Below, in pieces: positions 1-9,535 of a DNA stretch of 64,000 bases. The number at the start of each line of letters is the position of its first letter. Within the stretch, counting starts at the first letter, position 1. The stretch comes from GCA-2683825 sp965662355. GTDB taxonomy: Bacteria > Planctomycetota > UBA1135 > GCA-002686595. The notes under the pieces were generated by a model. It ran no database searches, was not told where the DNA came from, and worked only from the letters and a program-made list of their open reading frames with translations. Both the position numbers and the translations under genes were made by a program. The DNA is taken from NCBI GenBank assembly GCA_965662355.1, contig CBFIHP010000006.1, forward strand, positions 186,001-250,000, read 5' to 3'.

Positions 1-1213
1 TCGCGACGGGGCGCGCGGCGCCGGCCCACGCCTCCAGCGCTCGAGCGATGCGCTGCAGTTGACCCGCGTGGGCGCGGCCGGTCCGTTGCAGGTGCTCTTG
101 AATGAGCAGGTCGTCCTCGTCGAAGAAGAGAATGCAATTCGAGGGTTTGCCGTCGCGCCCGGCGCGCCCCGATTCCTGAACGTACTGCTCGAGCGATCCT
201 GGACACTGGTAGTGAAAGATAGTGCGGATGTCGGGTTTGTCGATGCCCATGCCGAAGGCAGAGGTCGCCACCATCAAGAGCTTTTGCTTCGGTTTCAGAA
301 ACTGCTTCAAGGCTGCTTGGCGTTCCGCGCGGGCCATGCGGCCGTGGTAGCTGGCACTCGGAATGTGCGCACGCTGGAACGTCAAGGCGAGACCGTCGGT
401 GGCAGCGATGGTCGAGCAATAGGCGATCGCCGGGCGCTGTAGCTTGCGCAGACGGCGTGCGACGCGCTCGGGTTTGCTGGCCTTCGTCACCACCTCGACC
501 TCGAGGCGCAGGTTGTGGCGATGGGGTGAAACACGCAGGACGAGGGGCCGCTCCAGTCGCAAGCGCTCGGCGATGTCGTTCTGCACGCGTGGCGTGGCGG
601 TGGCCGTCAAGGCCAGCACCTGCGGACCGCCCAGGCTCTCGCGCAGCATTCCGAGGCGCATGTACGCGGGTCGGAAGTCGTGGCCCCACTCAGAGATGCA
701 GTGGGCTTCGTCGACACACAGAAGCCAGGGTTTCGCTTTCTCGAAGGCCTCGCGCGTCGCGTCCGACTGCAACGTCTCGGGAGTCGTCAACACGATCAAG
801 CGCCCCCCCTTCGCGAGCCGTGCCAGGGCGTCGCGTTTCTCCTGGACCAGCAAGGTTCCGTCGATGCGGACGGTGGGAACCCCTTTGCGACGCAAGGCCT
901 GTTCCTGGTCGCTCATCAGGGCGATCAAGGGCGAGACCACGACGGTCGGACGCGGGGCCATGGCGCCGGGCACCTGGTAGATCAGCGACTTGCCAAAACC
1001 GGTGGGGAGTACACAGAGGGCATCCCGCCCGGCGAGGATCGCTTCCAGGGCGCGCTTCTGTTCGCGGCGCAGCTCGCGGATTCCGAAGACCCGCGTGGCA
1101 GTATCGATCGCCGTGGCCAGGTTACGGCCCGAGGGGCGCTCCTTGTTCCGTTGCGGTCGGCGTGCTCGGCGCCGTCTGCTCTTTCTCGGTGGGTTGCCGG
1201 ATGCCTGCGTCAC
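1..1213 (-). CDS. recQ: ATP-dependent DNA helicase RecQ (3' end cut by window edge)
   Basis: RecQ-family 3'-5' DNA helicase used in recombination and replication-fork repair in the cytoplasm. The frame is open from a GTG at 1213 to the left edge, about 404 codons, so the C-terminal part (zinc-binding, winged-helix, HRDC) lies outside. Visible motifs in order: Walker A as TGFGKS near residue 71, the RecQ signature DEAHCISEWGHDFRP near residue 167, and motif VI QESGRAGRDG near residue 350. The N-terminal 35 residues are Arg/Lys-rich. The GTG start overlaps the stop of the upstream KDPG aldolase in a GTGA arrangement, so the two are probably cotranscribed and translationally coupled. The family call is certain; the exact start is supported by the overlap only. 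Confidence 0.95.
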   Translation of the reverse strand, partial: MTQASGNPPRKSRRRRARRPQRNKERPSGRNLATAIDTATRVFGIRELRREQKRALEAILAGRDALCVLPTGFGKSLIYQVPGAMAPRPTVVVSPLIALMSDQEQALRRKGVPTVRIDGTLLVQEKRDALARLAKGGRLIVLTTPETLQSDATREAFEKAKPWLLCVDEAHCISEWGHDFRPAYMRLGMLRESLGGPQVLALTATATPRVQNDIAERLRLERPLVLRVSPHRHNLRLEVEVVTKASKPERVARRLRKLQRPAIAYCSTIAATDGLALTFQRAHIPSASYHGRMARAERQAALKQFLKPKQKLLMVATSAFGMGIDKPDIRTIFHYQCPGSLEQYVQESGRAGRDGKPSNCILFFDEDDLLIQEHLQRTGRAHAGQLQRIARALEAWAGAARPVA

Positions 1214-1836
1214 CGGACGCTGGCGACCATTTTCCGCGCACGGTCGCGGAGTACATCGAAGCGTTCGTTCTCGAGGTCGTCCGGCTGGAAGAGGCAATTC
1301 ACGAAGCCCACGCCGAAAGCGCCTGCGGCGAGGTAGTCGGCCGCGTTCTCCAGGGTCACGCCGGAGGTCGGGAAGATGCGCAGGAAGGGCAGGGGGCCGC
1401 GCACGATCTTGACGTACTCGGGGCCGTTCGGGGGTCCCGGGAACAGTTTGACGATCGGTGCCCCGAGACGATGCGCCATCAGCATCTCGCTGGGCGTGAA
1501 CGTGCCCGGAATGACCACGATGTCGTTCTCGATGCACCACTCGATCACTTCAGCGTCGCACACCGGAGAAACGAGAAAGCGTGCGCCGGCACCGACCGCG
1601 AGTCTTGCGTCCTCGACGTTCAGCACCGTCCCCGCGCCGATGAGCAGCTCGGTGTTCTTGGCTAGCTCTGCGATGGCGCCCAGAGCTCCGGGCGTGTTCA
1701 GAGTGCACTCGAGGATCTTGAACCCGCCTTCGACGGCGGCATGCAGAGCGGGCAAGACCGCGTGTGCGTGGGGCGTGCGCAAAATGGCCGAGCAGCGCTC
1801 GGTCGCCATGAAATCCAGCGTCTCTTCGATGGCCAT
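1210..1836 (-). CDS. eda: KDPG/KHG aldolase (2-dehydro-3-deoxy-phosphogluconate aldolase)
   Basis: Class I aldolase that splits 2-keto-3-deoxy-6-phosphogluconate to pyruvate and glyceraldehyde-3-phosphate (Entner-Doudoroff pathway or uronate catabolism), possibly also 4-hydroxy-2-oxoglutarate. 208 residues, the usual length. The Schiff-base lysine is K130 in IVKLFPG and the catalytic glutamate is E43 in ILECTLNT. The GAGTV and FPTSGVTLEN phosphate-binding segments are also present. ATG start at 1836. Its stop overlaps the GTG start of recQ. No other sugar-acid gene lies in the window, so the substrate cannot be refined from context. Confidence 0.93.
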   Translation of the reverse strand: MAIEETLDFMATERCSAILRTPHAHAVLPALHAAVEGGFKILECTLNTPGALGAIAELAKNTELLIGAGTVLNVEDARLAVGAGARFLVSPVCDAEVIEWCIENDIVVIPGTFTPSEMLMAHRLGAPIVKLFPGPPNGPEYVKIVRGPLPFLRIFPTSGVTLENAADYLAAGAFGVGFVNCLFQPDDLENERFDVLRDRARKMVASVR

Positions 1837-1893
1837 GGAGGGCGATCATACGAAGGCCCTGCCCGGGTCCCAAAGCCTGCTCGGTTCCGCTGC

Positions 1894-1933
1894 GAAAAAG
1901 AGAGGGGGCAGCGAAGATATCTTCACTACCCCT
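1894..1933 (-). terminator. Rho-independent terminator of the cytochrome/propeller gene
   Basis: Read on the minus strand just past the stop at 1957, an AGGGG/CCCCT outer stem (1903-1907 with 1929-1933) encloses the perfect palindrome GAAGATATCTTC (1913-1924). It is followed by a T-rich tract, TCTCTTTTT, at 1894-1902. Position and T-run fit an intrinsic terminator that separates the cytochrome gene from the eda-recQ pair. Confidence 0.6.
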
Positions 1934-1956
1934 CCTGGGCTATCTGAGCGTGGGGA

Positions 1957-4900
1957 TCAGAGGGTGCTTTCCACGCGGCGTTTCAGGCTGGGCGTCGCGG
2001 GCAACTGGTATTCACCCAGGAAGGTCTGGTTCAAGACCGGATTCATGGGATCCCAGTTGTTTGGCGCATCGAAGATCGTGATCACGTTGACCATGATCTT
2101 CTGTCCCGGTGCCAGGCCGACGACCGTGAAATCGACCGATTCCAATCCGCTGGCATCCGTCGGGTTCAGCACCATGAAGGGACCGGGAAGGAGCCCCGGT
2201 GTCTGTCCGTAGAACATGCCGCCCGACCCGAAAACGAAGTCCGACGCCGGTGCGTTGTGGGTGATGTCGGCGGCGGGGACGATGTCCCAATCGATGCCAT
2301 TCGCCTTCAAGAGCTGCGCCACGATGACGCGATCGTCAGCGGGCAAGAAGGGCGGGGCCTGCTCGCGGAAGTCGATCCGGAAATCGGCCAGAGCGGAATA
2401 GGAGCTCGGCGTACGCAGCTCGTTGGTCAGTTCCATGGAACCCACGATCAGATTGTCGGGGCTCCCGAGATGGAGCTGGGTCTCCGTCTGGATCATGGGA
2501 ATCGGGATCGGAGCCGAGGAATTGCCGCTGAGGTCGGTCAGAACCAGGGTTCCCGTGTACTGCACGAAAACATCCACCGGCGATCCGAAACCCACGGTCG
2601 ATGGGGCGAGTCGCTGCACGACGGCGGTATGCAGTCGATCGGCAGTCTCGCGATCCTCCGTGAGTGTCGGCACCCCAGGCGAGCTCAACGTGATGGTCCA
2701 CGTGACCGGTTCGTCCGCCTCGAAGTGCAGCTTGGCCGCCGTGGCGTTCACGAAGTCCAGATCGATCGCGCCGAGCAGTTGCGGAGCGCTCGTGTCGTTG
2801 GGCACGGAGTTCTCATCCAGGGGGTCTCCGCCATTGGCGGTTTCATAGCCATCGCTCCAGCCGTCGCCGTCGGTGTCCGGCTGCCAGGCGTTCGTCCCGA
2901 GCACCAGCTCCTGGCCGGTGTCGAGTCCGTCGTCGTCGAAGTCGACCCCCAATCGATGTTCGTTCCCCGGGGGAACGCCGAGGAAGACGTTGTCCAGCTC
3001 GGGGTGGTTGGCGAAGTCCTTGAAGGCGCTGTAGGGCTGTGGATCCTGCAGGCTCGCATCGTCGGGGAGGAAGCGCCGGGTCGCCGGGTCGTACTTCCAG
3101 TGGATCAGGGCCGGGTTGCCGTTTCGATCCGGGAAGGTGCCGAAGGCGACGAGGCCGATCCAGTGCTTTGACGTCTGGGCCAGAAGCCAGTTGCGCACCC
3201 GTTGCGCCGCTGAGCTGGGCGAGCCCGCATGCAGGCGCTCCATGAAGCTCATGCTGGGCGCCGCGCCATGGTCCGCGAGATGCAGAAGAGCGGTGATATC
3301 GAACACCTGGGCCGGCGTGAAGGTCGGGAAGAAGCGCAGGTTGAAGTGGAAGAGATTCAATCGATCTCCCTTGTGTGAGGTGCCGAACCCCAGGAGGTTG
3401 CGTGGCTTGATCTGCCCACCACCGAAATCGACATCGACCACCGGCTGGTGCTTCAGGGGCAGTTGGGTGTCGAGGTGCGCGACCTTCATGATGGCGGCCG
3501 AGTTGATGGGACCGCCGGCATCGTTCAGGACATCGCCGTTCGTTCCCGTCGGGTTCTGATGACACTCCTGGCACGTCCGCGCGGAGATGATCGGAATGTC
3601 GTGGAACCAGTCGTCCCCGGCCTCGGCGCTGCCGGGCTGGGGGTTGTGGGGGAAGAACCCGGTGGGGATGATCCCCTCGCCGATATCGAACGGAAACAGC
3701 TCGTCTTTGATGCGTCGATCGAGATCCTGGGTCAATCGCCCCTGGTTGTCGATGCCCATCGGTCCGGACTGATTAGGGTTCGGTTGAGGTGTCAACGAGA
3801 ACACGAACTCGACGAAGTCGGCGAGCTGCCCGTTCTCCTCGTTCAACTTGCTCGGGTGACCAAGGAGGCCCGGGAAAGCGCCGTTGAAGGCCTCGAGGTC
3901 GCGTTCGCCACGCCAGTGGTAGGGGAAGCTGTCCTCGATGCCCATCAGGGTCTGGGTGACCATGTTGCCCTTCTCGTCGACGGGGTTGTTGGAGATCAAC
4001 CACGCGATTCCATCGGCGCCACCCTGGGGGTGACAGGTGTTGCACGTCGTACGGCCGTCCAACGAGGCCGTCGCGTCGTACCAGACCCGCCGTCCGCGCC
4101 GCACGCTGGGAGGCGTCGGGTCGTTGCCGAGATCGAGCGAGATCAGGGGAGCTCCACCGCTCAGACGTAGGCCCAGGATGTTGGAGGTCTCCTGGCAGTA
4201 CACGTAGAGGCCTGCTCCATGGAAGGCGAGCGTGCGTGGGACGAGGCCCTTGTGTGTGCTTCCATCGCTGTTCAACGCAAATTCCTGCACGCGGTTGCCC
4301 GCAGCGTCGCAGAGCACGACCAAGGGCGTTGTCGAGCTCGCGATCGCCGCTCGACCCGTGCCGGGCTCGAAGGCCAGGGCGTAGGGAAAGGAAACGGAAC
4401 GATCGTTCGCGTACTGGGCGCCCGACATGGCGACGTCGTGATCGTCGAGATCGATGAGGGTGTCGGGTTCGGGGGGCGGGGAACCGCCAGCGGCAAACAA
4501 GGCCTGGCTGGTGATGGCCAGCTGGTTCATGGCGAACTTGCCGCGCACGCTGGGTTCGCTCAGCATACCGGCCTCGAGGTTCAGATGGTCGACCCCGACC
4601 ATCCAGTAGTCCCCGGTCGTCGGGTTCAGGCCGTGTCCCATCATCAGGGAGCCGGCACCGCGCACGACGGCTTCGACCGTGTCGGGCCCCGTCGAGATGC
4701 GGAACAGATCCTGATCCGGCAGGCCACCTCCGGGCAAAGCCGTGCCATCGACGATGTCCGGTTCGGTTCCCTGATGGAACTCGAAAATCGTGTTGTTGCC
4801 CGAGACCATGGGGGCCACGTAGACCACGTTGTCATCCGGAGAGGCGCTCTGCGGGTCGAAGAAGAGAAAGCGCGGGCGCTTCAGTTCGAGCCCCTCGTCC

Positions 4901-5481
4901 CAGCTCCAGATCTTCTTGATCTTCAGGGTGGGCGAGAGCTGGATCTGGACGACGGCATCGTCGCCCATGCAGGAGACCCAGGCCTCGTCGTTGTCGGTGT
5001 CGATCACGATGTCCGCCGGCTCGGAGGGCAGGGCCAGGTGGTCGATGATGGCGCCGCCCGGCAAGTCGTGACGCACGAGCGCGTGGTTGCCCTGCCCGAC
5101 TACCAGGAGATCGCCTGCATACTCGGCCAGGGAAACCGGGTTCGTGATGGTACGCCAGCGCTTCGAGGGCTGCGCACCGAGGCCGTTGAAGTACAGCAGC
5201 GTGCTCTCGTAGGCATTGATGGCGTAGAAATCGGGAACGGGCACGCCCACGTCCTTCACGATGAAGCCGCGGACGACCTCGACGTTGAGGTTGGTGAAGG
5301 AGCGCTGGTTGTCCGTCAGGTGTCGGTATTCCTTGCCGTCGGGCACGGGCACCGGCGTGGCTCGTACCATCGGTGGCAAGGACTGCTGGAATGCGGAAAC
5401 CCGCGGGCTGCCCAACCCGAGGAGCGCAACGAGAAGTGGAAGCGGGTAGACGGCGAGGCGTCTACGATTGGTAGAGCACAT
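1957..5481 (-). CDS. Secreted beta-propeller / dihaem cytochrome c peroxidase-like protein with TSP3-type calcium loops
   Basis: 1174-residue exported protein. A signal peptide covers about residues 1-30 (RRRLAVYPLP followed by a Leu-rich core). Residues about 60-450 look like a YVTN/NHL-type beta-propeller. Two c-type haem sites follow: CNTCH near residue 480 and CQECH near residue 635, in surroundings typical of the MauG/cytochrome c peroxidase family (a GRRVWYDATASLDGRTTC-type lead-in before the first haem). Residues about 845-890 carry DxDxDG loops (FDDDGLDTGQE, DTDGDGWSDGYE) like thrombospondin type 3 calcium sites. The remaining 280 residues are an Ig-like or unassigned C-terminus. Probably a periplasmic or surface electron-transfer or peroxidase-like enzyme; the substrate is unknown. 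Divergently transcribed from the antiporter at 5630. Confidence 0.75.
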   Translation of the reverse strand: MCSTNRRRLAVYPLPLLVALLGLGSPRVSAFQQSLPPMVRATPVPVPDGKEYRHLTDNQRSFTNLNVEVVRGFIVKDVGVPVPDFYAINAYESTLLYFNGLGAQPSKRWRTITNPVSLAEYAGDLLVVGQGNHALVRHDLPGGAIIDHLALPSEPADIVIDTDNDEAWVSCMGDDAVVQIQLSPTLKIKKIWSWDEGLELKRPRFLFFDPQSASPDDNVVYVAPMVSGNNTIFEFHQGTEPDIVDGTALPGGGLPDQDLFRISTGPDTVEAVVRGAGSLMMGHGLNPTTGDYWMVGVDHLNLEAGMLSEPSVRGKFAMNQLAITSQALFAAGGSPPPEPDTLIDLDDHDVAMSGAQYANDRSVSFPYALAFEPGTGRAAIASSTTPLVVLCDAAGNRVQEFALNSDGSTHKGLVPRTLAFHGAGLYVYCQETSNILGLRLSGGAPLISLDLGNDPTPPSVRRGRRVWYDATASLDGRTTCNTCHPQGGADGIAWLISNNPVDEKGNMVTQTLMGIEDSFPYHWRGERDLEAFNGAFPGLLGHPSKLNEENGQLADFVEFVFSLTPQPNPNQSGPMGIDNQGRLTQDLDRRIKDELFPFDIGEGIIPTGFFPHNPQPGSAEAGDDWFHDIPIISARTCQECHQNPTGTNGDVLNDAGGPINSAAIMKVAHLDTQLPLKHQPVVDVDFGGGQIKPRNLLGFGTSHKGDRLNLFHFNLRFFPTFTPAQVFDITALLHLADHGAAPSMSFMERLHAGSPSSAAQRVRNWLLAQTSKHWIGLVAFGTFPDRNGNPALIHWKYDPATRRFLPDDASLQDPQPYSAFKDFANHPELDNVFLGVPPGNEHRLGVDFDDDGLDTGQELVLGTNAWQPDTDGDGWSDGYETANGGDPLDENSVPNDTSAPQLLGAIDLDFVNATAAKLHFEADEPVTWTITLSSPGVPTLTEDRETADRLHTAVVQRLAPSTVGFGSPVDVFVQYTGTLVLTDLSGNSSAPIPIPMIQTETQLHLGSPDNLIVGSMELTNELRTPSSYSALADFRIDFREQAPPFLPADDRVIVAQLLKANGIDWDIVPAADITHNAPASDFVFGSGGMFYGQTPGLLPGPFMVLNPTDASGLESVDFTVVGLAPGQKIMVNVITIFDAPNNWDPMNPVLNQTFLGEYQLPATPSLKRRVESTL

Positions 5482-5629
5482 GGATCCTCCAAGGATATCT
5501 GTCGTTTGGAGGGAGTGGGACGTGCTGTGGATGTGGCGAGGAACGGGACGGTTGACGTTTTTTCCGTTTTTTCTCCGGCACGAAGCAGCAAGGCCTCGAC
5601 TTGGAGGTCGCCATCGCTACAAGAAAGCT

Positions 5630-7306
5630 ATGGAGATCTGGGACGTCCTCTTGGATGTCGTAGCGCTTCTGGGAGCCGGACTGCTCCTGGGGGCGATCTG
5701 CGAACGCCTCGGACAAAGCGCAATCGTCGGGTACCTCCTGACCGGTGCGCTGTTCGGACCGAACGCGTTGCAATGGTTCGAGAGCAACGAGGGCGTCTCG
5801 GCGCTGGCCGAGCTGGGCGTGGCCTTGCTCCTGTTCGCCATCGGCCTGGAGTTTTCGTGGACGCGCCTGCGGCATATGGGCAAGTCCGCCATCTTCGGCG
5901 GCGTGGGGCAGGTGCTCGTGACTGGGGTGATCGCGGCCCTTGCCGCTTCGGTGTTCGGACTTCCACTGAGAGGAGCCATCACGCTCGGCGCGATCGTCGC
6001 CATGAGCAGCACGGCCGGTGTCCTGCGGGCTCTGGTTTCACGCGGCGAGATGGAGAGCCTGCATGGGGCGCAGTCCATGGGCGTGCTGCTCGTGCAAGAC
6101 ATCGCCGTCGTCCCATTGGTGTTGATCGTCAGCGTGCTCTCGAGCGGCGGTGATGGGGGGGATGTGTTCGTCGGGCTCTTGAAGGCCTCGGGCACGGGCC
6201 TGCTCTTGATCATCGGGCTCTACGTTGTTTTCAACTTCGGCGCGCCCTTGCTGTTGCGCAGCCGCCCGATGCACACCAACCGTGAGCTACCGGTCTTGCT
6301 GGCGGTCGTTTCGGGGTTGGGATCGGCCATCCTGTGTCACCTGGCTGGCGTGTCGCCGGCTCTGGGGGCTTTCGTCGCGGGGATCCTGCTGGCGAACTCG
6401 CCCTTTGCGGTACAGGTTCAGGCGGATGTGTCGGCTCTGAAGACGCTCTTGATGACGCTGTTCTTCACGACCGTCGGGATGCTTGCCGATCCTCTATGGA
6501 TCCTGCAGAACCCGATGCTCGTCTTCGGCACGACCGTAGCGGTCCTGGTCGGCAAGGCGCTCGTGACGTGGGGCGTGTTGCGCATCTTCGGCGTGGTCAG
6601 CAAGGTCGGCCTGGCGTCCGGAATCGCCCTGGCACAGATCGGCGAGTTCTCTTTCGTGCTGGCCGAGGGCGCCCGAGGAAGTGTCTTGCCGGAGCGCGTG
6701 TTTCTGCTGGTCGTCTCGACGAGCGTCCTGACGATGCTCCTGACACCGTATCTCGTCGGGGAAGCCAGGCCGCTCGCCGCACGCATTCTCGGGGAAGGGG
6801 GGCGTTCGTTCCCGCGCCGCAAGCGTATCAGCGAACCCGAGGAGCGGGCCGCCATCATCATCGGCTTTGGGCCGGCGGGCCGGGCCCTTGCCGAACGTGT
6901 GCACGAGTCCGGACGCGCGCTGGTCATCATCGACTTCAATCCGCGCTCGCGGCAGGATGCCCGCAAGCTCGGCTATCGCTTCATCACCGGTGATGCGCGC
7001 TACGGTGATGTACTGGAGCATGCCGGGATCAAGACCGCCGAGTTCGTGCTGATCACGACGCCGGGCCCCTCATCGGCGGTCCAGATCGTGCGACTGGCAC
7101 GCAGTATGGCACCGCAGGTACTGATCTATGCGCGTTCGCGTTTTCATCGCTATCGCAACGACATCGAGAACGCCGGAGCGCACCTGGTCTTCGATGAGGA
7201 GCTCGATGTCGGGACGCGCATCGCGGATGCGGTGGATGCGGTACCCGGACTCCGACCGACACCTCCCGTCGATGCCGCTCGTTCGGATACCGCCAAGGAG
7301 GCCTGA
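5630..7306 (+). CDS. CPA2 family monovalent cation/H+ antiporter with TrkA-N (RCK) domain
   Basis: KefB/YbaL-like integral membrane exchanger. From the ATG at 5630 (MEIWDVLLDV) it is 558 residues. About twelve hydrophobic segments cover residues 1-385, including the CPA2-type LFAIGLEFS segment. A cytoplasmic Rossmann RCK/TrkA-N domain begins near residue 410 (IIGFGPAGRA) and runs to about 530, implying control by a bound nucleotide. An upstream in-frame start at 5468 would overlap the divergent cytochrome gene and add a non-membrane, Arg-rich leader, so I prefer 5630. The stop is followed after 3 nt by the GTG of the next gene, so the two are coupled. The ion (K+ or Na+) cannot be told from sequence. 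Confidence 0.88.
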   Translation: MEIWDVLLDVVALLGAGLLLGAICERLGQSAIVGYLLTGALFGPNALQWFESNEGVSALAELGVALLLFAIGLEFSWTRLRHMGKSAIFGGVGQVLVTGVIAALAASVFGLPLRGAITLGAIVAMSSTAGVLRALVSRGEMESLHGAQSMGVLLVQDIAVVPLVLIVSVLSSGGDGGDVFVGLLKASGTGLLLIIGLYVVFNFGAPLLLRSRPMHTNRELPVLLAVVSGLGSAILCHLAGVSPALGAFVAGILLANSPFAVQVQADVSALKTLLMTLFFTTVGMLADPLWILQNPMLVFGTTVAVLVGKALVTWGVLRIFGVVSKVGLASGIALAQIGEFSFVLAEGARGSVLPERVFLLVVSTSVLTMLLTPYLVGEARPLAARILGEGGRSFPRRKRISEPEERAAIIIGFGPAGRALAERVHESGRALVIIDFNPRSRQDARKLGYRFITGDARYGDVLEHAGIKTAEFVLITTPGPSSAVQIVRLARSMAPQVLIYARSRFHRYRNDIENAGAHLVFDEELDVGTRIADAVDAVPGLRPTPPVDAARSDTAKEA

Positions 7307-7309
7307 GCT

Positions 7310-9529
7310 GTGTTCCGAGGCATGCGTGCAGTCACGATGAAGTCTGCATTGGCAATCGCGGCCCTGTTGGCATTCGTGTCCTGTACCGTGACCGCTTCCA
7401 GGCATTCCTCGGCTGGAGCGACTCGAGACGGTCGACCGGGGACGCGCGATTGGCTGATCGATGGTTCGGGATATACGGCACGTTGCGTGCACGACCCGCT
7501 GAGTGAGCACCTGGTGCTCGAGAACGGCCTGGTACGTCGCGAGTGGCGCCTGGGAAGCGCCGGGGCCTGCATTGGCTTCGATGATCTCGTAGGCGATCGT
7601 TCGCTGATCCGATCCGTGCGGCCCGAGGCGCGCGTGCGCATCGACGGCAAGGAGCATGCGGTGGGGGGGTTGATCGGCCAACCCGATCACGCGTACTTGA
7701 CCCCCGCCTGGCTGCGGGAGATGCGCCCGGATCCCGAGGCCTTCGTGTTCACGGGGTTCACCACGGGCGAGCCGCTCGAGCGTGTGGGCTGGAAGCGCGT
7801 GCGCCACGCCTCGCCGGCCGCGCAATGGCCTCCGCGCGGTGTGCATCTGCGGCTCAGTTACGAGCTTGCCGACGAAGGCAACGGGGCGCTCGAAGTCGAT
7901 GTTCACTACGAGCTGTACGACGGCGTGCCCGTGTTCTCGAAGTGGATCGAGGTACGCAACCAGAAGGCGCACACCATACGGCTCGATAGCTTTCGGCTCG
8001 AAGAGCTGGCCCTCGTCGAGCACGTCAACTGGGTCGAGGCCCGTGATGGAGTCGATCTACCGCGACCCGAGGTGCTGCACCTCGAGACCGACTTCGCCTT
8101 CGGTGGCTTCAATCACGAGAATGCGAATCGACATACGGTGCACTGGCGCACCGATCCGCTCTATACGAGCCAGGTCAACTACCTGAAGCACGACCCCTCG
8201 CTGCTCGTCGTCGAGCCGACCCATGGACCGGCCCAGGATATCCTGGCTTCGGCCAGTTTCGAGAGCTTCCGGGCCTTCGAGCTGGTGCACGCTTCGACGG
8301 AACGCGAGCGACGCGGCCTTGCCTTGCGGCGAATGTACCGCACGATTGCGCCCTGGGTTACCGAGAATCCGATCATGCATCACCTGCGCGTGTCCGATCC
8401 CGAGTCGGTGCGTCGCGCCATCGACGATGCGGCCGAGGTCGGGTTCGAGATGGTCATCCTGTCGTTCGGTAGCGGCTTCGACATGGAGAGCGAGGACGCC
8501 GAGTACATCGCCGGCTGGGAGCGATTGGCGAACTACGCCGAGGAGCGCGGAGTCGAGCTGGGCGGATACTCGCTCTTCTCCTCGCGCAAGATCGGAGACG
8601 GCAACGACATCGTCAGCCCCGCTGGGCTGCGCCCGACCCACGGCAACTGCCCGGCGGTGACCAGCGAATGGGGGCTCGCGTACTACACCAAGCTGTATCG
8701 CTTCTTCGAGCGCACCGGGTTCGATTTGCTCGAGCATGATGGTCCCTATCCCGGCGATGTGGACGTGACATCGCGCCCGCCGTTTCAAGAAGGTGAGAGC
8801 GATTCGCGCTGGGTCCAGTGGCGGATCGTGGCGGACTTCTACTCATGGTTGCGCGAGAGGGGCGTCTATCTGAACGCTCCCGACTACTATTTCCTCGTCG
8901 GCTCGAGCAAGTGCGGCATGGGCTATCGCGAGGTCAACTGGTCCTTGCCGAGGGCTCAGCAGGTGATTCACACGCGCCAGAACATTTTCGATGGCACATG
9001 GAAGAAGACCCCCTCCATGGGCTGGATGTTCGTGCCGCTATCCGAGTATCACGGCGGCGGTGCGGCTGCGACGATCGAGCCTTTGGACGAGCACCGCGAT
9101 CACTACCGCGCCATGCTGGAGTCGAACCTCGCCCTCGGCGTGCAGGCGTGCTATCGGGGACCGCGGCTCTTCGACACGCAACGCACGAAGGCGCTCGTCC
9201 AGGAATCGGTCGCCTGGTTCAAGCGTTATCGCGACATCCTCGAATCCGATGTTGTGCATGGGCGTCGCGCGGACGGACGGGATCTGGACTGGATGCTGCA
9301 CGTGAATCCAGGCCTCGAAGACAAGGGCATGCTGGTCGTGTTCAATCCCCTGGAGGAAGCGCTGACAAGGACCCTGAAGGTGGATCTCTATTACACGGGA
9401 CTCCGGGACGTCGCAAGCGTCACATCGGCCGCGGGGATGACCACACGATTCGAGCTCGATCGCGACTACGGAATCGAGCTCGAGGTCACGATAGCGGCCG
9501 GCGGGATGGGCTGGTACGCGATCCGCTGA
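7310..9529 (+). CDS. Putative lipoprotein glycoside hydrolase (alpha-galactosidase-like TIM barrel)
   Basis: 739 residues. An N-terminal hydrophobic signal ends in AFVSC, a slightly atypical lipobox. A beta-sandwich region (about 50-340) precedes a barrel-like region (about 360-620) with glycosidase-style segments, such as VGFEMVILSFGSG, GFDLLEHDGPYPGD (candidate acid at the strand end) and a C-terminal beta domain. The layout resembles GH27/31/36-clan alpha-galactosidases, but I cannot fix a GH family. The GTG start at 7310 has a good ribosome site, AAGGAGG at 7295-7301, 8 nt upstream. An ATG at 7337 would also leave a signal peptide but lacks such a site. Cotranscribed with the antiporter. 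Confidence 0.6.
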   Translation: MFRGMRAVTMKSALAIAALLAFVSCTVTASRHSSAGATRDGRPGTRDWLIDGSGYTARCVHDPLSEHLVLENGLVRREWRLGSAGACIGFDDLVGDRSLIRSVRPEARVRIDGKEHAVGGLIGQPDHAYLTPAWLREMRPDPEAFVFTGFTTGEPLERVGWKRVRHASPAAQWPPRGVHLRLSYELADEGNGALEVDVHYELYDGVPVFSKWIEVRNQKAHTIRLDSFRLEELALVEHVNWVEARDGVDLPRPEVLHLETDFAFGGFNHENANRHTVHWRTDPLYTSQVNYLKHDPSLLVVEPTHGPAQDILASASFESFRAFELVHASTERERRGLALRRMYRTIAPWVTENPIMHHLRVSDPESVRRAIDDAAEVGFEMVILSFGSGFDMESEDAEYIAGWERLANYAEERGVELGGYSLFSSRKIGDGNDIVSPAGLRPTHGNCPAVTSEWGLAYYTKLYRFFERTGFDLLEHDGPYPGDVDVTSRPPFQEGESDSRWVQWRIVADFYSWLRERGVYLNAPDYYFLVGSSKCGMGYREVNWSLPRAQQVIHTRQNIFDGTWKKTPSMGWMFVPLSEYHGGGAAATIEPLDEHRDHYRAMLESNLALGVQACYRGPRLFDTQRTKALVQESVAWFKRYRDILESDVVHGRRADGRDLDWMLHVNPGLEDKGMLVVFNPLEEALTRTLKVDLYYTGLRDVASVTSAAGMTTRFELDRDYGIELEVTIAAGGMGWYAIR

Positions 9530-9535
9530 GGGAAG

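Noticed and set aside
5468..5629. Upstream start for the CPA2 antiporter
   Set aside because: Overlaps the divergent cytochrome gene and adds an Arg/Trp-rich stretch before the first membrane segment.
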